Shown: positions 36,950-48,530 of the stretch, one piece after another
How positions within the stretch are numbered: position 1 is the stretch's first letter
Layout of the letters: each line of letters opens with the position of its first letter
NCBI GenBank assembly: GCA_023630585.1
Contig: CM042539.1
Coordinates: 21,536,255 to 21,600,254 of the forward strand
Direction: 5' to 3'
DNA from: Cranoglanis bouderius
Lineage: Eukaryota > Chordata > Actinopteri > Siluriformes > Cranoglanididae
Length of the DNA stretch: 64,000 bases
Notes under the pieces: model-generated
Told to the model about the DNA's origin: nothing
Databases searched by the model: none
What the model saw: the letters and a program-made list of their open reading frames with translations, nothing else
Position numbers and translations under genes: made by a program

Positions 36950-37664
36950 ACTGTAGCATCCACCACAAACATTTCATCAGCATGCCACCAGAGGGCAACC
37001 TACCATGAAGGTTAAGACTCTTCTTTGTTGGTCATCCTTATTTCAAGTAATTGTGTGCACCTGTTTCTCATCTTAGCGCATTACCACATGTATCTAAATG
37101 GCTCATGTTCTGTGTTCCAGTGTGACGTATTAAACTTCACTTCATGACACTGGCTGTGTCCGAAATCACATACTGTGAAAGTACCTACTGCTTGGCCATT
37201 GATGCGGTACATACTGATCAGTATAAGTGGTAAGCATGAACACAATTCGGACATACTACTTGGCACGGATTCTGACAGTTCTTCCGTGCCAGTCCCATTG
37301 CCTTATGGGATAGTGCAGTATCTACAGTGTCCAGTGGTTCCATACTGCAGAATCTTGGCGGAAGCAGTAGTTATCCGGGTATTTCTCGCCTACAAATGAA
37401 TACTGAGAATTTGGACATGCAACTCCTTTGGCGTACTGCCTTTCACCTACTGTGTAGTAGGGTAGTAGGGATATTCGGACTTTGTGTTAGACTCATGCCT
37501 ATGGTTCTGTCTTACCATCGATTGCCTTGTTGATTGCCTTGCCTTGTCTAAGTCTTTGTTTATATTTAACTTTCTTTAGTCTAAGTTTGTTGTTAGTGTT
37601 TTTTTTTTATTTAAATAAATACCCTCTGCATATGGATCCTCTTCCAGCTGAGATCCCTATGTTA
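36950..37664 (+). mobile_element. Degenerate gypsy-type LTR, interrupted by a MITE
   Basis: The left part (36955-37151) has 'catgccaccagagggcaac' and a promoter-like 'ctgtgttccagtgtgacgt'. The right part (37486-37664) has 'gccttgccttgtctaagtc', 'aaataaataccctctgc' (poly-A signal) and ends ATGTTACA. Such strings are typical of fish gypsy LTRs. The MITE at 37152-37485 sits between them. Target duplications were not found. Confidence 0.4.
37152..37485 (-). mobile_element. MITE, 'CTACTACACAGTAGGC' family, copy 2
   Basis: This is the full-length inverted partner of 28985-29301. It starts GGCTGTGTCCGAAATCACAT and ends in 'gtagggatattcggac'. It is non-coding. Confidence 0.75.
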
Positions 37665-39664
37665 CATTTAAATAATGTTGAATTCTTCACAAACAAATAT
37701 CTAAAAGTTGAATATTCCTAAATTTTGGTAGCATTTTGGATCACATCCAACCCAAACCATTAACAACGACTAACCATTAACTCAAGGCCTCATAATACAA
37801 TTAGAAATATAATATAATAATACATACGGTATAATTCTATACTGACTGCTTGCAAATTTCTCATTTTCTGCTCATGGAATAATTCTAGGGCATTTGCATT
37901 GGACCTCCAAATAATTATGTGTTTATGAGATATCAAATACATCAAATGTGAATCTTGTAAGCTCAAGATATTTTCAGCCTCAGCTGACAGCCAAGACTCT
38001 GAGAGATGATTTGAATTGAAGTCTGCCTTCAATAAACGACCATCTGAAAGGAAAGTGACACCCTGCGCTGGTGATGAAGGGATTACAAACCCAGTAGTGC
38101 TGGTCCCATGTCTGTCTCTCACAAAAAATTCCTGAAATGTTCAGAAAGGTTTTCTAGATGGATCATGACTTTGTTTTCAGTGGAAAATTCTTCCAAGGTG
38201 GGGAACATTTCCATCACTTAAGTTTTCTCACAAACCCTATGAATTAATCAGACATCATTAGAATATATGAATTAGGGCCCTGGGATCAAGCATGTCAGCA
38301 ATGTCCAAGAAGCTGTGGATCTTATGATTTGAATAGGAAAAATCTGCAGTTCATTTTACAATGAAGTTTTTAATCTGGAGAGTCATCTTATCTGTGTGCA
38401 AGAGTAATGATTTGTGATCTGATTTGTTTGTGCATGACAGGGCAAACTGTCTTGACTCTACTGGTCAGGTCTTAATGAGATTAACAGTTTTGCATTGTCA
38501 TCTGTAGCACAATAAAAACTCCTGCTCCAAGGGCCACCCAGTGAATCATACAATTTGTGAAACTAACATGGGGTGCTAATTCATGAACCATTACCATGAG
38601 TCCTTTGTCTTCCCAACCATAGCATCTGTTCTATCTGTGCACACACCCACACAACTGCTCCACACCTAATCCATTCAATCTGATAAGAGTTTAACAAAAA
38701 TACAAAAAAAGAAATGATGAGAAAAACACTGGACAAATACAAATAATTTGGAGGCATTTGAGGTGTCTATTGATATTAATTGCAATGAAAATTTCTGGTT
38801 GACATTTATTGTTGCTTGCTATATCAGCAGCTTGAAAACCCCAGGTTGAAAACCCCAGGTGCTGGTTTTGAAGATCCTTTTAGTATTCTGGTTATTTTGT
38901 GAATAAAACAGTGACTGTTGAATAAAATATTGATTTCAATCTTTTAAACAGCTACCTAGTTAAGATCTTAGTGGTATTCCACAAAGCTGCAAGCTTTTGT
39001 CTTGTTTGAAATAGAACAAATAATGTATATTTGATCACTCTGTGAGCACTATATGCCTTAACATGCCCAACTGAAAGGAATAGCCAGTTTTCTGCCTGTC
39101 TCAGGTGCAATTATCACATTCAGACTATGCTATTTAACCCTGAAAGCAACTGTGAAATTCAAGAAACGATATGAAAGAACCAATGTAAAAGGTAGATGCT
39201 GTACCGTGAACAAAGAAATATGAAATAAGTCAGATGACTAGTTGCTCTGAGAGATGAGGGGAACTCACAGGTCTGGAGAGTGTTAATAACTGTGAGACAG
39301 ATGTGACAGTGTGTGTATTTCAAAAACACGACAATCGTAATACATGGTGTATAATAATGGGTCAACTCATTTTTCATCAGGCAGTCATCTTCACATTTGT
39401 TTAAAACACTGTATGCATCCCAGATTTTTTCCAGACTGGGAAAATCTATCCTTAACATGGTTCAGACATTTTTTTTTTTTTTTTTACAGAAGGGCACGTA
39501 GATAAAGAAATACAATAAAAAAGAGGAAATGTATAATATGTAGCATAGCAAATTAACTAAATTTAATTTAGTTTAATTTTAAAAAAAATAATTTTTTATA
39601 TTAGTTTGAGTAGCACTCATGAATGTTAGTACTTCAGCCATTAGATATAATTCATACACCAGTT
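37665..39664. other. Unassigned DNA
   Basis: Two kilobases without a recognised gene or element. The only visible structures are a direct duplication of 'ttgaaaaccccagg' near 38832-38859 and a poly-T run near 39470. Confidence 0.4.
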
Positions 39665-39905
39665 AGTTCTGATCCACTAGTTTAATTGGATGAGTGGTGT
39701 TCCAAGAGTGCTTATATTTAGTGTAACTGCTGTGGGACCTTACACTGTTTGTATCACTCCATTTTATGTGTTCACCACATACAATTCCAATTCTATCAAC
39801 AGTCCCACTGAGGCCGTAACCACAGTAGTGACATCATCAGTGGACATGGCAAACAATACATTTTTCATGAATATAACTTTTGACTTAAAAATATGAAAGC
39901 TTGTC
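39665..39905 (+). repeat. Dispersed repeat, copy 2
   Basis: Same family as 22655-22915, with diagnostic shared segments 'caacagtcccactga' and 'catcagtggacatg'. Confidence 0.7.
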
Positions 39906-40902
39906 AGAAGAAAATGAAAAGGGAGAAGGGAAGCCAATTTCATTGGGAATGTATAAATCATTGTGAGCTACCTAGCCAGCTAGCTGACGGGCTATCAGTG
40001 AGTGTGGCTTTTTAGGAATCTAGAGTATTTACATTTGCGGAGCAAAAATTAACAAATTATTTGGAGATTTTGTGTCCACAGTGTCAGTTATAATGCTCAC
40101 AATTGTGCTGTTATACTGACCACAGCCGTGACTTAATAAAAAGTGATTTTCGGTATTTGCTTGTCCAGCACACTAAAAATAAATTTATTATTATTTTTTA
40201 AAATAGATTCTTGCATTCAAAACCATCGTAGATGTTTCCCATGTCTATGGCAAGTGAGTACTGAATTACAATAGGTAGAAAAAAAGGAAGCCAACACTGA
40301 AGACATTTAACAAACATTAACAGAAAAGGAAACCTAGGGTCATTTAAATGGTGATATTATGTCGGGTGCTCCTTTAGAAACCTCATTTCACTAGTCCTTT
40401 TGACTAGATTCATTTAAAATAAAAACTTGCCATGCTCCCTATGCACAAACTATTCTTCCAGAATATAAAAACTCAAGTGTCAACCTTTTTTGTTAGAGTT
40501 TCAGTAGAAAGTGATCAAACAGGTGGTGAATATTCATACAGAGGTTTGAAGGTTAGGGAGAAACCAGACAGCTCCGTACCATGGAGGAAATTGGTCATGG
40601 AGCTTTTGAAACTTTAGTAAGATTTGCAGGGATTTTAGAAGGCCTGTTCATTTATCAAGTTATTCACACTAATCCATTAATCTTTTTTCTTCTTTTCGCA
40701 TATTTTATAAGTGTGCCACACACAAAGAGGAGGACACAGCCACAAAGATTGCATCCATAAAGTTCGAGACAAGTGATTAAACATTCACTGATGAAGCCTA
40801 AGGAACTTACTAGTAGAATTATGCTCTAGCAGTGGTCTAGTGTTTTATACAGTGCTTTCAGCTAGAAAAATGCATTTTTTGCATGGTTATATTGTATGTA
40901 TA
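39906..40902. other. Unassigned AT-rich DNA
   Basis: Nothing recognisable before the Tc1-like end at 40903. Confidence 0.4.
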
Positions 40903-42327
40903 CAGTCCCCTCTGAAAAGATTGGAATGGCAAGGCCAAATCTTTTGTTTGTGCTATACACTGAAGACATTTGGGTTTGAAATCAAAAGATGAATACAACC
41001 CCTGGCAGAAATTATGGAAACACCAGACTTAACGGATGTTCAGCTGGCTTTTTTACTTCACAGCAAATAAACAAATCACAAATATGATACAAAAAATTTT
41101 TTGTTTAATAGCTGAACATTCTGGCTTTGTGAAACATACCTCAAACAAGTTAAATAAAATTATTTTTTATATTTTGGTATTATATTTTGGCATATATTTT
41201 TATATATTGGTGCAAATATAAAGAAAACGGAAAGGTTATAAAAGGAAAACATACAGGTAGATCAAGGAAGACGGCCAACATCAGGACAGAAAACTCAAAG
41301 CAATATGCCTTGAAAAACAATTGGGTGGAAACAGGAGTCAGTGTTTGTTAAAGAGCTGTTAGAAAATGGCTGAATGAAACAGGATTTACATATAGAAAAT
41401 CCAAACAAAAAACACCACTAGATCAGAATTTTCAGCTCGCAGTTCCTGATATTTACATCTAGATGCATTAAACAACTTAGAACATGGCAGACCACCTAAT
41501 TTTTAGGTGAACAAAAGGATTGGAACAGATCTTAAAGTAAATTAAAGTAAATAACACATAATACTTGGTTGCAATAACTGCATCAAGCCAGTCAACCACT
41601 GACATCACCAAACTGTTACATTCTTCTTATGAGACGCTTTTCCAGGCTTGTACCACAGCTTCTTTTGGTTGTTGTTTGGTTTTTGGTGGGGAAGTGGTTC
41701 TCCCTTCAGTCTGCTCTTCAGGAGGTGAAATGCTTGCTCATTTGGTTTAAAGTCTTGGCCAGTCTTTCACTTTCCCCCCTGATGAAGTCCTTTGTTGTGT
41801 TGGCAGTGTGATTTGGTTCATTGTCTTGCTGCATGATGAAGTTCCTCCCTGTTAGATTGGATGCATTTCTCTGTAAATTGGCACACAGAATGTTTAATTT
41901 TCTTTCTTTTCTCAGCTTCAAAATGGCTTGCATTTCTCCCATAGACAGCTCTCTGGTCTTCATTTTATTTTATCCTTTTAAAAAACAAATGCAGTCTTGA
42001 CAGGCAAAACCCAGGGCTCAAACCAAGAGTAGACATTCAGAGCCATTGTTTAAAAAAATCAATCTAACAGGGCACACCTGGGCAGCAAGAAACACCTGTC
42101 AGTCATATACTCCTATATTTTGGATCACTTGAAAAAAGGGTGGTTTCAAACAAACAGTGCCATGTTCTAAGTTGTGTAACACATCTAGATGTAAATATCA
42201 GGAAAGGAAAGCTGAAATCTATCATCTCATATTCCTCTTTTGATCTCAAACCCAAATGTCTTCAGTGTATAGCAAAAAATAAAAAATAAAAATTGGCCTT
42301 GCTGTTTCAGTGCTTTTGGAGGGTACT
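40903..42327 (-). mobile_element. Deleted Tc1-like element carrying a second Tc1 fragment
   Basis: Outer ends: CAGTCCCCTCTGAAAAGATT at the left and ...TTTTGGAGGGTACTG at the right in reverse. Shared subterminal text ('ctatacactgaagacatttg', 'tgatatttacatctagatg', 'acttagaacatggca') is inverted between the arms. Between about 40996 and 41430 lies a fragment of another Tc1 family beginning 'cccctggcagaaattatgg'. Translated pieces include 'GRSRKTANIRTENSKQYALK', a transposase N-terminal trace. Confidence 0.65.
41550..41963 (-). pseudogene. Tc1-like transposase, internally deleted
   Basis: On the minus strand the start at 41963 gives MKTRELSMGEMQAILKLRKE. Within 40 residues it passes to 'NFIMQQDNEPNHTANTTKDF' (second catalytic Asp region). 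Most of the DNA-binding domain and the first catalytic Asp are therefore deleted. The C-terminal segment with the catalytic Glu is frameshifted ('NQMSKHFTS'). Confidence 0.65.
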
Positions 42328-43147
42328 GTTGATAACTCATGTCACATATGCAAATTGATATTACAGCTCCCCCAATGTAAAACGCCTTCCCTCATCCCTT
42401 TTCCTGATGACTAAGGATACTAATCTATTTGAAATCACACTGCTGCCTTGAAATATACCAGGATACTACTAATTTTTTAAAATTGGGCCTGCTTGTTTCC
42501 TTTTCTGGCTTAATTTAATCACTTCTAAGCTCCTCGCTTTGAGCAAGCAGAAAAAGGTTGCATAGAAATGAAACATAGATGAGAGGAAACAAACACAATC
42601 ATATTTACCAAATAAGACATTTTTTGTTCGCTGAAGCATCACTTAATAATTGATTACTTATTGATTTGTTCTTATTATTGTATCATTTATTGCAATTTGG
42701 TTTTTGGAAGAGGTAGAGCATTTATACCTTAGGCATATTTCACGTGGTACAACAAGAAATACTTCCACACAGGAAACACCTGTGTATCCATGCATCCTGT
42801 GATTGCTTATTATGATTATACTGATTCCTTAATGCAAGATTTTGATTGATTTTTGGCTCATGGGCTGAAGGAGGCAGGCTCAAGGAATCAAAGAGGTATC
42901 AATTAGTGTTTGGGGAAGTGCCCTGGACTTTCATCATTACTTTGCATAGTCTTGCTCCAGATTTTTTTTTCTGTTTCCTTTGTTCTCTTCCTGTTTTGAA
43001 TACTGTTTTGACCACAGCCTGCTCCCTGGTTACTGATTTAGTTTTGTCTAGTTTATGCTTGTTAGTTGGCCATCTGACCTTTTGTCTGCCTCACATTTCT
43101 GATATTACCTAGCCCTTTTGTTTGTTACTACATTGGTTTTAACACTG
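42328..43147. other. Unassigned DNA, possible LTR debris
   Basis: Around 42970-43120 the text 'gttttgaccacagcctgctc' resembles the U5 side of fish gypsy LTRs. Ends and partners are missing, so it is not called as an element. Confidence 0.3.
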
Positions 43148-43365
43148 GCAACATGTAGACACACATTCACACAGACATTCAGACCTAAGGGACAATTTAG
43201 CATAGCCAGCCCATTTTCCTAGATGTTTTTGGGAGATTGAAGTAACCAGAGAATGACAGACATGAGGAGAACAATTGAAACCCCACACAGACAGTAACCT
43301 GAGGTCAGGGCCCTGGAATTGTGAGGCAGTAATGCTACCCACACCCCTCTCTAAGTTAATACAAG
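43148..43365 (+). repeat. Dispersed fish repeat (family of 12221-12590)
   Basis: It reads 'gacaatttagcatagccag', 'accccacacagacagtaacc' and 'gaattgtgaggcagtaatgc', the 3' part of the family in forward sense. Confidence 0.7.
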
Positions 43366-44691
43366 TTAATATAGTTGATATTATAATATAATCTGAATGA
43401 GTGCTCTGAATAACTCTGAAAGAGTGCTAATTGCATCATCTTTTCTGGTTATGTTTTTATGTTCAGAACTACCTGATCAGGAGAGTGATGTCATGGTGAC
43501 TAATACAGCAGGAGGATAAAGTGTCATCAGGTAATGGAGAACAGCCTGATGAGGAGAAAGTGGCACAGATGTGTGTGTGTGTTGCATCTGGAGTCTGTTT
43601 CTACAAGCTGAAGGCCCAAGAGGTGTCAGTGTAGTATAGCAGGCTATCTTGACAAATCAGTTAGAGTTACATGTGGCACTTTAAAAGACAAGAATGCATT
43701 TGTGTGATTAGGAATAGAAAAACAGCCTGGGAGTAAACAAACTGTATTTATATTTCTGGACAAAAGGATATTCAGGTTGTGAGTGGAATAAATATACTGT
43801 ACACACTGCAATTTTAGTTGATGCCAATCCAAATTAAATTTCTATCTGATTAAAGGTGGGTTATAGAAGAGTAAGTTGCATATGCCATGCGACTAAAATT
43901 TATTAAAATTGTTTCAGAACACAAACACTTGTCCTTGCCTATTGTTTAAGAAGTACATTTGGAAGATGTTTTGCCAAGCCTGCTATAATTTAACATTCAA
44001 TAACTAAGCACATACCGATGGAGAACTCCATCGTTATCTGCTTGTAACACTCTACGAGGATTTAAACATATTTTGTTGATTTGATTTTGTTGACAGTAAA
44101 TGCCTCTCCTTGCATGCACATTATTTTGGACAGGATTATATGTAATGTGCAAGCAAACATATTTTCAGTAGATCTGCAGATTTATAGTTCATACTTAACC
44201 CAAAGAACAAAATCTGATTAGATGTACAAAAGAGAATTTTTGCAGAATAGGCATAATTCACTATTTTGTCATTAGAACAAATAGGACACATTTGCTTAAA
44301 CTTAAACAGTCGAGTCATTTAATGTTCTATTAAAAAAAGGCCAAAACAAATACTGACTTGTGGTAATAGCACTCGCCTCAAAGCTCTAATTAGCAAAAGT
44401 AGCTTCAGTGGACTTCAGTTGAGTCATTTATGCAGAAAATAAAGCTCACATCAGTTCATTCAGCATCCATAATGGGAATGAATTTATTTGAATCAGCTTG
44501 ATGGTGTGTGGCTTATCTACAGTATGGGAAAGTTTAATTGAGTCCTTGTTTGATCTCCATTCCAGTGGCCAGCCTAAAGGATTCGATGGATGAAGTTCCC
44601 TTGAACTGAAATTACTTCTGAAATGGAGAGAGCAGGTGGAAGAGGAAGAGACTAATCTTTTCATTTCTCGTTCAGACACTCTACCACAAAG

Positions 44692-44693
<2 letters not shown>
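43366..44693. other. Unassigned AT-rich DNA
   Basis: No gene or element recognised. Confidence 0.4.

Positions 44694-44759
<66 letters not shown>
44694..44759. repeat. (AC)n microsatellite
   Basis: 33 uninterrupted AC units. Confidence 0.97.
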
Positions 44760-44761
<2 letters not shown>

Positions 44762-45057
44762 GTCCCTGGTCTGTCCCATTGACAGCCTCTGTTTGAAACC
44801 AGACACTTGCTCAAAACCAGTGAATTTCATGTTTGACATGGTCAGCCAAGTGATTTATTCCTCGGTTCTATAAAACAAAGGTTAAGAGACATGACTCAAG
44901 TGAATAAGGAAATTCAACAGACTTTCCATCTATATTTTGTTTGCAGCATTAGCAGATTATATCTAACGCAATAACTCATTCAACCCTTTTGGCTTGTAAA
45001 TCCATGATAATTTTAAGGAATGGTAATGCATTTTCCACTACAGAAAAGACATTACCA

Positions 45058-45931
45058 TGCAAGGCACTCTTCTTTGCAGAACTGCTTAAGTTCAGTTAAA
45101 TTTGATGGTGACCGTTTGTGGACTGCAGTCTTCAAGTAATTCCACAGATTTTCAATGAGGTTTAAGTCTGGGCTCTGACTAGGCCATGCAAGGACATTCC
45201 CCTTTTTCTCCTTCAAATACTGTGTGGTCAGTTTTGCTGTGTGCTTTGGGTCATTGTCATGTTGGAAGGTAAATCTTCTTCCCATTGACAACTTTCTGGC
45301 AGAGGGCAGCAGATTTTCCTCAAGAATTTGATGGTATTTTACCCCATCCATTTTTCCTTCTATCCTGACAAGTGCTTCAGTCCCTGCTGCAGAGAAATAC
45401 CCCCATAACAGGATATGACCATCTTCATGCTTTACTGTAGGAATGGTGTTATTTGGATGGTGAGCTGTATTGGATTTCCGCCAGACATATCGTTTGGTGT
45501 TGAGGCCAAATAATTCAATTTTAGTCTCATCTGACCATAACACCTTTTTCCATGTGGCCTCAGAATCTTCAAGGTGCGTTTTGGCAAAGCTCAGTAGTGG
45601 GTGGCTTTTTTCTTGCAACCCTCCCATAATTTGTGATATTATTGTCTCATGCACACAATGACCACTCTTTGTCATAAATTCCTGCAACTGTTTCAGAGTT
45701 GCTGTAGGCCTCTTGGTAGCCTCTTTGACTGGCTCTTTCATCCAGTTTGGAGCGACGTCCTGATCCAGGGAGGGTCTGTGTTGTACCAAATACCTTCCAC
45801 TTCTTAATAATAGACTTCACTGTGCTTCTAGGCATTGATAAAGCCTTTGAAATTTGTTTGTATCCATCTCCTGACTTGTGCCTGTCCACAACTTTATCAC
45901 AGAGATCTTTTGACAGTGCCTTGCCTCCCAT
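45058..45931 (-). pseudogene. Tc1-like transposase, one frameshift and truncated C terminus
   Basis: The start at 45931 gives MGGKALSKDLCDKVVDRHKS, then the helix-turn-helix 'DGYKQISKALSMPRSTVKSI' and the linker 'GSGRRSKLDE'. A frameshift around 45760-45730 moves to the frame that ends at 45052. That frame carries WSDETKIELFGLNTKRYVW (first Asp), FQHDNDPKHTA (second Asp) and NLIENLW (Glu), so the DD34E core is complete. About 40 C-terminal residues are lost. It is better preserved than its sister at 6831. Confidence 0.88.
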
Positions 45932-46319
45932 AGTTGATTGTTTGCTTCAGTTGCACTACCAAGGACTGATGCTCCAGGAAAGCTTTTTCATGCTGAGCTA
46001 ATCAAAATGACCACAGCTGATCACAGTTGAAAGTCAAATGGCTTTGTGTGCCATTGAGAAGGTGATTAGCTACACCTGATTGAGTTTACAAGACATTTTT
46101 AGGAGGGGGGGTGATCCCTTTTCCAACTCAGTGATTCTGTTTTTTAATTTTTTAAGTTTTTTTCTGACATGTTGGTTTTATATCCTTCACTTGGATGTTA
46201 TAAGTTGCACTGAGTAAATACAGATGCATAAAACAAAAACTGTGTCTGTCTTCATTTCAGACTTAAAAGCAACAAAATGTGATTATTTTAAAGGGGGTGA
46301 TTCTTTTCTATACCCACTG
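45058..46319 (-). mobile_element. Tc1-like element, 3'-truncated
   Basis: Same family as 6457-8013, on the minus strand. The intact end is at 46319 (CAGTGGGTATAG in reverse, TA at 46320-46321), with its TIR of about 210 bp. The other end stops near 45058 within the transposase C terminus, and the second TIR is missing. It cannot transpose. Confidence 0.88.
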
Positions 46320-46531
46320 TACACACGTGATGAATTTTCTTGTGTGTACCGGCAGTTCTTACACACAAATTTAGAACTTGTTCTATGCACGGTTGATAAT
46401 CGAGACCCCTGACAGTTGTTCAAGATGGCGCCAGTGGGGTCAGCTGCCATCACAACTGCTCAGTCACATTTTTGTATACTTTTATTTAATTTCTGAACCT
46501 TTCTTACTTTCTACTTCTTTTTCTTTTCACC

Positions 46532-47270
46532 ATGGCTACTATTAGCTATGACAGAACTACTCTTATTTCTATTGGTGTACAAAACACTCTCCAGGCTGCG
46601 TCCTACAACATGCGCAGAGCGGTGAAGGAGGCTAAGCGGCATTACAGGAGGAAACTAGAGACACAGTTCCAACAAGGTGGCTCTAGAAACTTGTGGCAGG
46701 TAACGGACTATAAATCACCACCCTCTGGAATGATGAATGCAGACGCTTCTATGGCAGACGAGTTAAATACTTTTTACGCTCGCTTTGAGGCTGCAGCAAA
46801 CGGTGCTGATGGCGCAACCAGCGTGAATGACTGTATGCTGACGAAGAATGCCATAACAGAAAATACTTTCATCATCTCTGAGCACGATGTGAGGATGGCT
46901 TTTAGGAGCGTGAACACCAGGAAGGCAGCAAGACCAGACGGCATCACAGGTCGGGTCTTTAGAGCCTGTGCTGACCAGCTAGCACTGGTGTTCACAGAGA
47001 TATTCAACCTCTCCCTGGAACAGTCAGTAATCCCTATGTGCTTCAAGCAGTCCGTCACCATTCCAGTCCCGAAAAAAACCCCAACCCACCTGCCTCGACG
47101 ACTATCGTCCTGACATCTGTTGTGATGAAGTGCTTTGAAAGACTGGTCAGAGACTTCATCACCTCTTCACTACCAGACACCCTGGATCCACTACAATTTG
47201 CATACCTCCCAAATCGCTCAACAGATGATGCTATCGCGCATTTTCTCCACACTTCATCTGGACACCAGGA
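46532..47270 (+). pseudogene. LINE (jockey/L2-type) reverse transcriptase N-terminal part
   Basis: The frame 46532-47113 carries 'YNMRRAVKEAKRHYRRKLE', 'ADELNTFYARFE', 'RKAARPDGITGRVFRACADQ' and 'FTEIFNLSLEQSVIPMCFKQ', which matches the start of the RT domain. A single-base shift near 47080 moves to the frame holding 'SVVMKCFERLVRDFI', 'LDPLQFAYLPNRSTDDAI' (RT motif with Gln-Phe-Ala-Tyr) and stops in a TA array. The catalytic YxDD region is absent. No endonuclease precedes it. Confidence 0.8.
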
Positions 47271-47296
47271 AGGGAAATTAATGTCAAAATACTGTT

Positions 47297-47302
<6 letters not shown>

Positions 47303-47384
<82 letters not shown>
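47303..47384. repeat. (TA)n microsatellite
   Basis: 41 TA units at the junction between the RT fragment and the LINE 3' tail. Confidence 0.97.
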
Positions 47385-47394
<10 letters not shown>

Positions 47395-47644
47395 TATAAT
47401 TTAATTTTTTTGTATTATATTCTAAATTGTAAATTGTTTTTCTATTAATATATTGTAGTTTTATTCTCTATTATATTATATTCTCCTTTTTTCCTATTCG
47501 ATTTTTATTTATTATATTTTATTTTTTGTATTTTTTTATTCCCTTTACATATTGGTGCAGTCGTAAAAAGCATTTCACTGCATGTCATACTATGTATGGT
47601 TATGTATGTGACAAAGTTTGATTTGATTTGATTTTATGATGGTG

Positions 47645-47890
47645 TGGCAGTGGGGATGTGGTCGAGCACTGGCTATGAATGGGAGGAGTCATGGAGAATG
47701 AGCAGATAATGCATGATTGTCTACACCTGGTTGTGGATTATGGTAGTCTATTTATGTGCTTCTTTTCCTCCTCAGTAGGCTGCCAGATGCCAGAGAGCAA
47801 GATGGAGCTGATCATATCTGCCCTGACCCGACCCAGGCTGAGCTGAAATAGAGCTGGACACTGGGACTCTGCAAGTAATTTTTTGTTTTG
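47645..47890 (+). repeat. LTR-like fragment
   Basis: The text 'gtggcagtggggatgtggtc', 'attgtctacacctggttgtg' and a TATTTATG box resemble the U3 side of fish gypsy LTRs. No partner or duplication is seen. Confidence 0.3.
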
Positions 47891-47893
47891 TTT

Positions 47894-47894
<1 letters not shown>

Positions 47895-47940
<46 letters not shown>
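47895..47940. repeat. (GT)n microsatellite
   Basis: About 22 GT units just before the LTR of copy 2. Confidence 0.95.
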
Positions 47941-47968
47941 ATAAAAGTGCAGAAACGCACAGTGCCAA

Positions 47969-48530
47969 TGTTACAAAATATACACGGGGGCTGGTTGCAA
48001 TTGCTGGGGAAACAGTCACTTTATTAGGAGTAACCGAAAGTAAAGGAACAAATGCAAAAAGGGGAAATAACATAAGACAAAGGCAGGGTCCAAAACAAAC
48101 AATAATCCTTAAACAGGGTAAGGCTGTGATTCACAACAGGCAAGGCAATAATTCCACAAAAAACATGGCAATAATCCACAGAATAGCGAGGCGATAATCC
48201 ACAGAGTAACGAGGCATAAATCCACTAAGAGCAAGGCAATAATGCACAGAGTAACAAGGCATAAATCCACTAAGAGCAAGGCAAAAATCCACAGAGTAAC
48301 GAGGCATAAATCCAGTGTCCAGGAAATGCGAGGTGAGTGCAAACGCAAAGAAACATTCATATAATTCAATTCAGTTCAATACTCCGCGTTTTCGAGGAGA
48401 AACAAAAGGGTTTAAATAAGGAGAATTAAACAAGGGGAAACACAAAACACCTGAAATTCATAATGAAACATAAAACAGAGAACCAAGGGCGGAGACATGA
48501 CGTAAACCAAAACAAAGAAGCGCATGGCGA
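47969..48530 (-). repeat. LTR of element copy 2, inverted and missing part of U3
   Basis: On the minus strand it ends with ...TATATTTTGTAACA at 47969. It carries a TATA-like TTATTTAAACCC (48411-48420 region) and, about 27 bp on, GCGGAGTATT (reverse of 48378-48387), the same predicted RNA start as in copy 1. AATAAA lies near 48020 in reverse. Its U3 end is lost near 48530. It is oriented opposite to the internal region that follows. Confidence 0.75.
48120..48318 (-). repeat. Tandem repeats within LTR
   Basis: Units of about 22 and 45 bp built from 'aatccacagagtaacgaggc' and 'ataaatccactaagagcaag' are repeated several times. The LTR at 59203-59699 has only one or two such units, so the number varies between copies. 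Confidence 0.8.

Larger units (their letters stand above)
46420..47640 (+). mobile_element. Internally deleted LINE with 5' leader and 3' tail
   Basis: A CAAGATGGCGCC leader, as at many LINE 5' ends, is followed at once by an ORF that lacks the endonuclease domain and enters the pre-RT/RT region. The 3' part ends with 'gcatttcactgcatgtcata' and a TTTGATTTGATTTGA repeat tail (47618-47635), a familiar LINE 3' end. Both termini are kept while the middle is gone, unlike a usual 5' truncation. Confidence 0.6.

Noticed and set aside
48109..48369. 86-codon minus frame with 'LVTLWIIALLLVDLC' repeats, membrane-like
   Set aside because: It arises from the tandem repeats inside the LTR at 47969-48530.
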